A DNA stretch of 23,025 bases from Prevotellaceae bacterium UBA1710 (GTDB taxonomy: Bacteria; Bacteroidota; Bacteroidia; Bacteroidales; Bacteroidaceae), in the NCBI GenBank assembly GCA_002317355.1, contig DCJC01000058.1:1-23025 (forward strand). Direction: 5' to 3'. Of this stretch, positions 22,994 to 23,025 are shown piece by piece (the first letter of the stretch is position 1; each line of letters opens with the position of its first letter). The notes below the pieces were generated by a model. The model saw only the letters and a program-made list of their open reading frames with translations, made no database searches and had not been told where the DNA came from. The position numbers and the translations under genes were made by a program.

Positions 22994-23025
22994 ACAATGT
23001 TGACAATGTTGACAATGTTGACACT
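22994..23025. repeat. Tandem 9-bp repeat at the window edge
   Basis: Three copies of ACAATGTTG (22994-23020) then ACA-CT, cut by the end of the window. The total extent is unknown. Confidence 0.8.

Overview
The window looks like chromosomal DNA from a Bacteroidales bacterium, most likely a Prevotella/Segatella-type organism. The sequence signs are: GldH next to PSP1/RicT and DNA polymerase III delta'; a TonB complex with two ExbD paralogues and a PstS-like lipoprotein; long LptF/G and SppA types; and at least five promoters of the Bacteroidetes sigma-A form, TTG-N20-TAnnTTTG. Organism assignment is inference from gene content; no rRNA or tRNA was seen.

Layout: 1-837 has no convincing gene but is dense in inverted repeats: a possible three-way-junction RNA fold at 372-492, a MITE-like nested inverted repeat at 549-734, and the terminator of the next gene at 758-783. 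838-6818 (minus) reads ExbB, ExbD, ExbD, TonB, a hairpin, PstS-like lipoprotein, then a TPR protein: an envelope energisation module. 7010-8203 (minus) is a PLP aminotransferase and 8346-10259 (minus) a long LptF/LptG permease. 10260-10693 holds a symmetrical 4+4 array of 11-bp repeats and a terminator. 10694-12739 (minus) reads L19, a terminator, a 52-aa protein, a monofunctional AICAR transformylase and a 63-aa basic protein. 12954-14568 is the only plus-strand block: a 5'-nucleotidase split into two genes, with the C-terminal domain encoded first. It converges on an RlpA-like protein (minus) with no standard start codon at its signal peptide. 15336-22602 (minus) reads SppA, LpxK, ThiL, HolB, PSP1/RicT, GldH, a housekeeping and envelope cluster.

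How the genes work together: most products serve the envelope. The ExbB/ExbD/TonB set powers outer-membrane transport, LptF/G and LpxK handle LPS export and lipid A synthesis, RlpA acts on peptidoglycan, SppA degrades signal peptides, GldH is a gliding/type IX-associated lipoprotein, and the split nucleotidase salvages nucleotides outside the cytoplasm. AICAR transformylase, ThiL, HolB, L19 and the aminotransferase are core metabolism and information processing.

No new multi-gene system is evident. The most unusual material is between genes: short tandem repeats of 7, 9 or 11 bp, three times arranged as inverted arrays able to form long hairpins, and AT-rich repeats filling operon gaps and providing TTG start codons for lpxK and holB.
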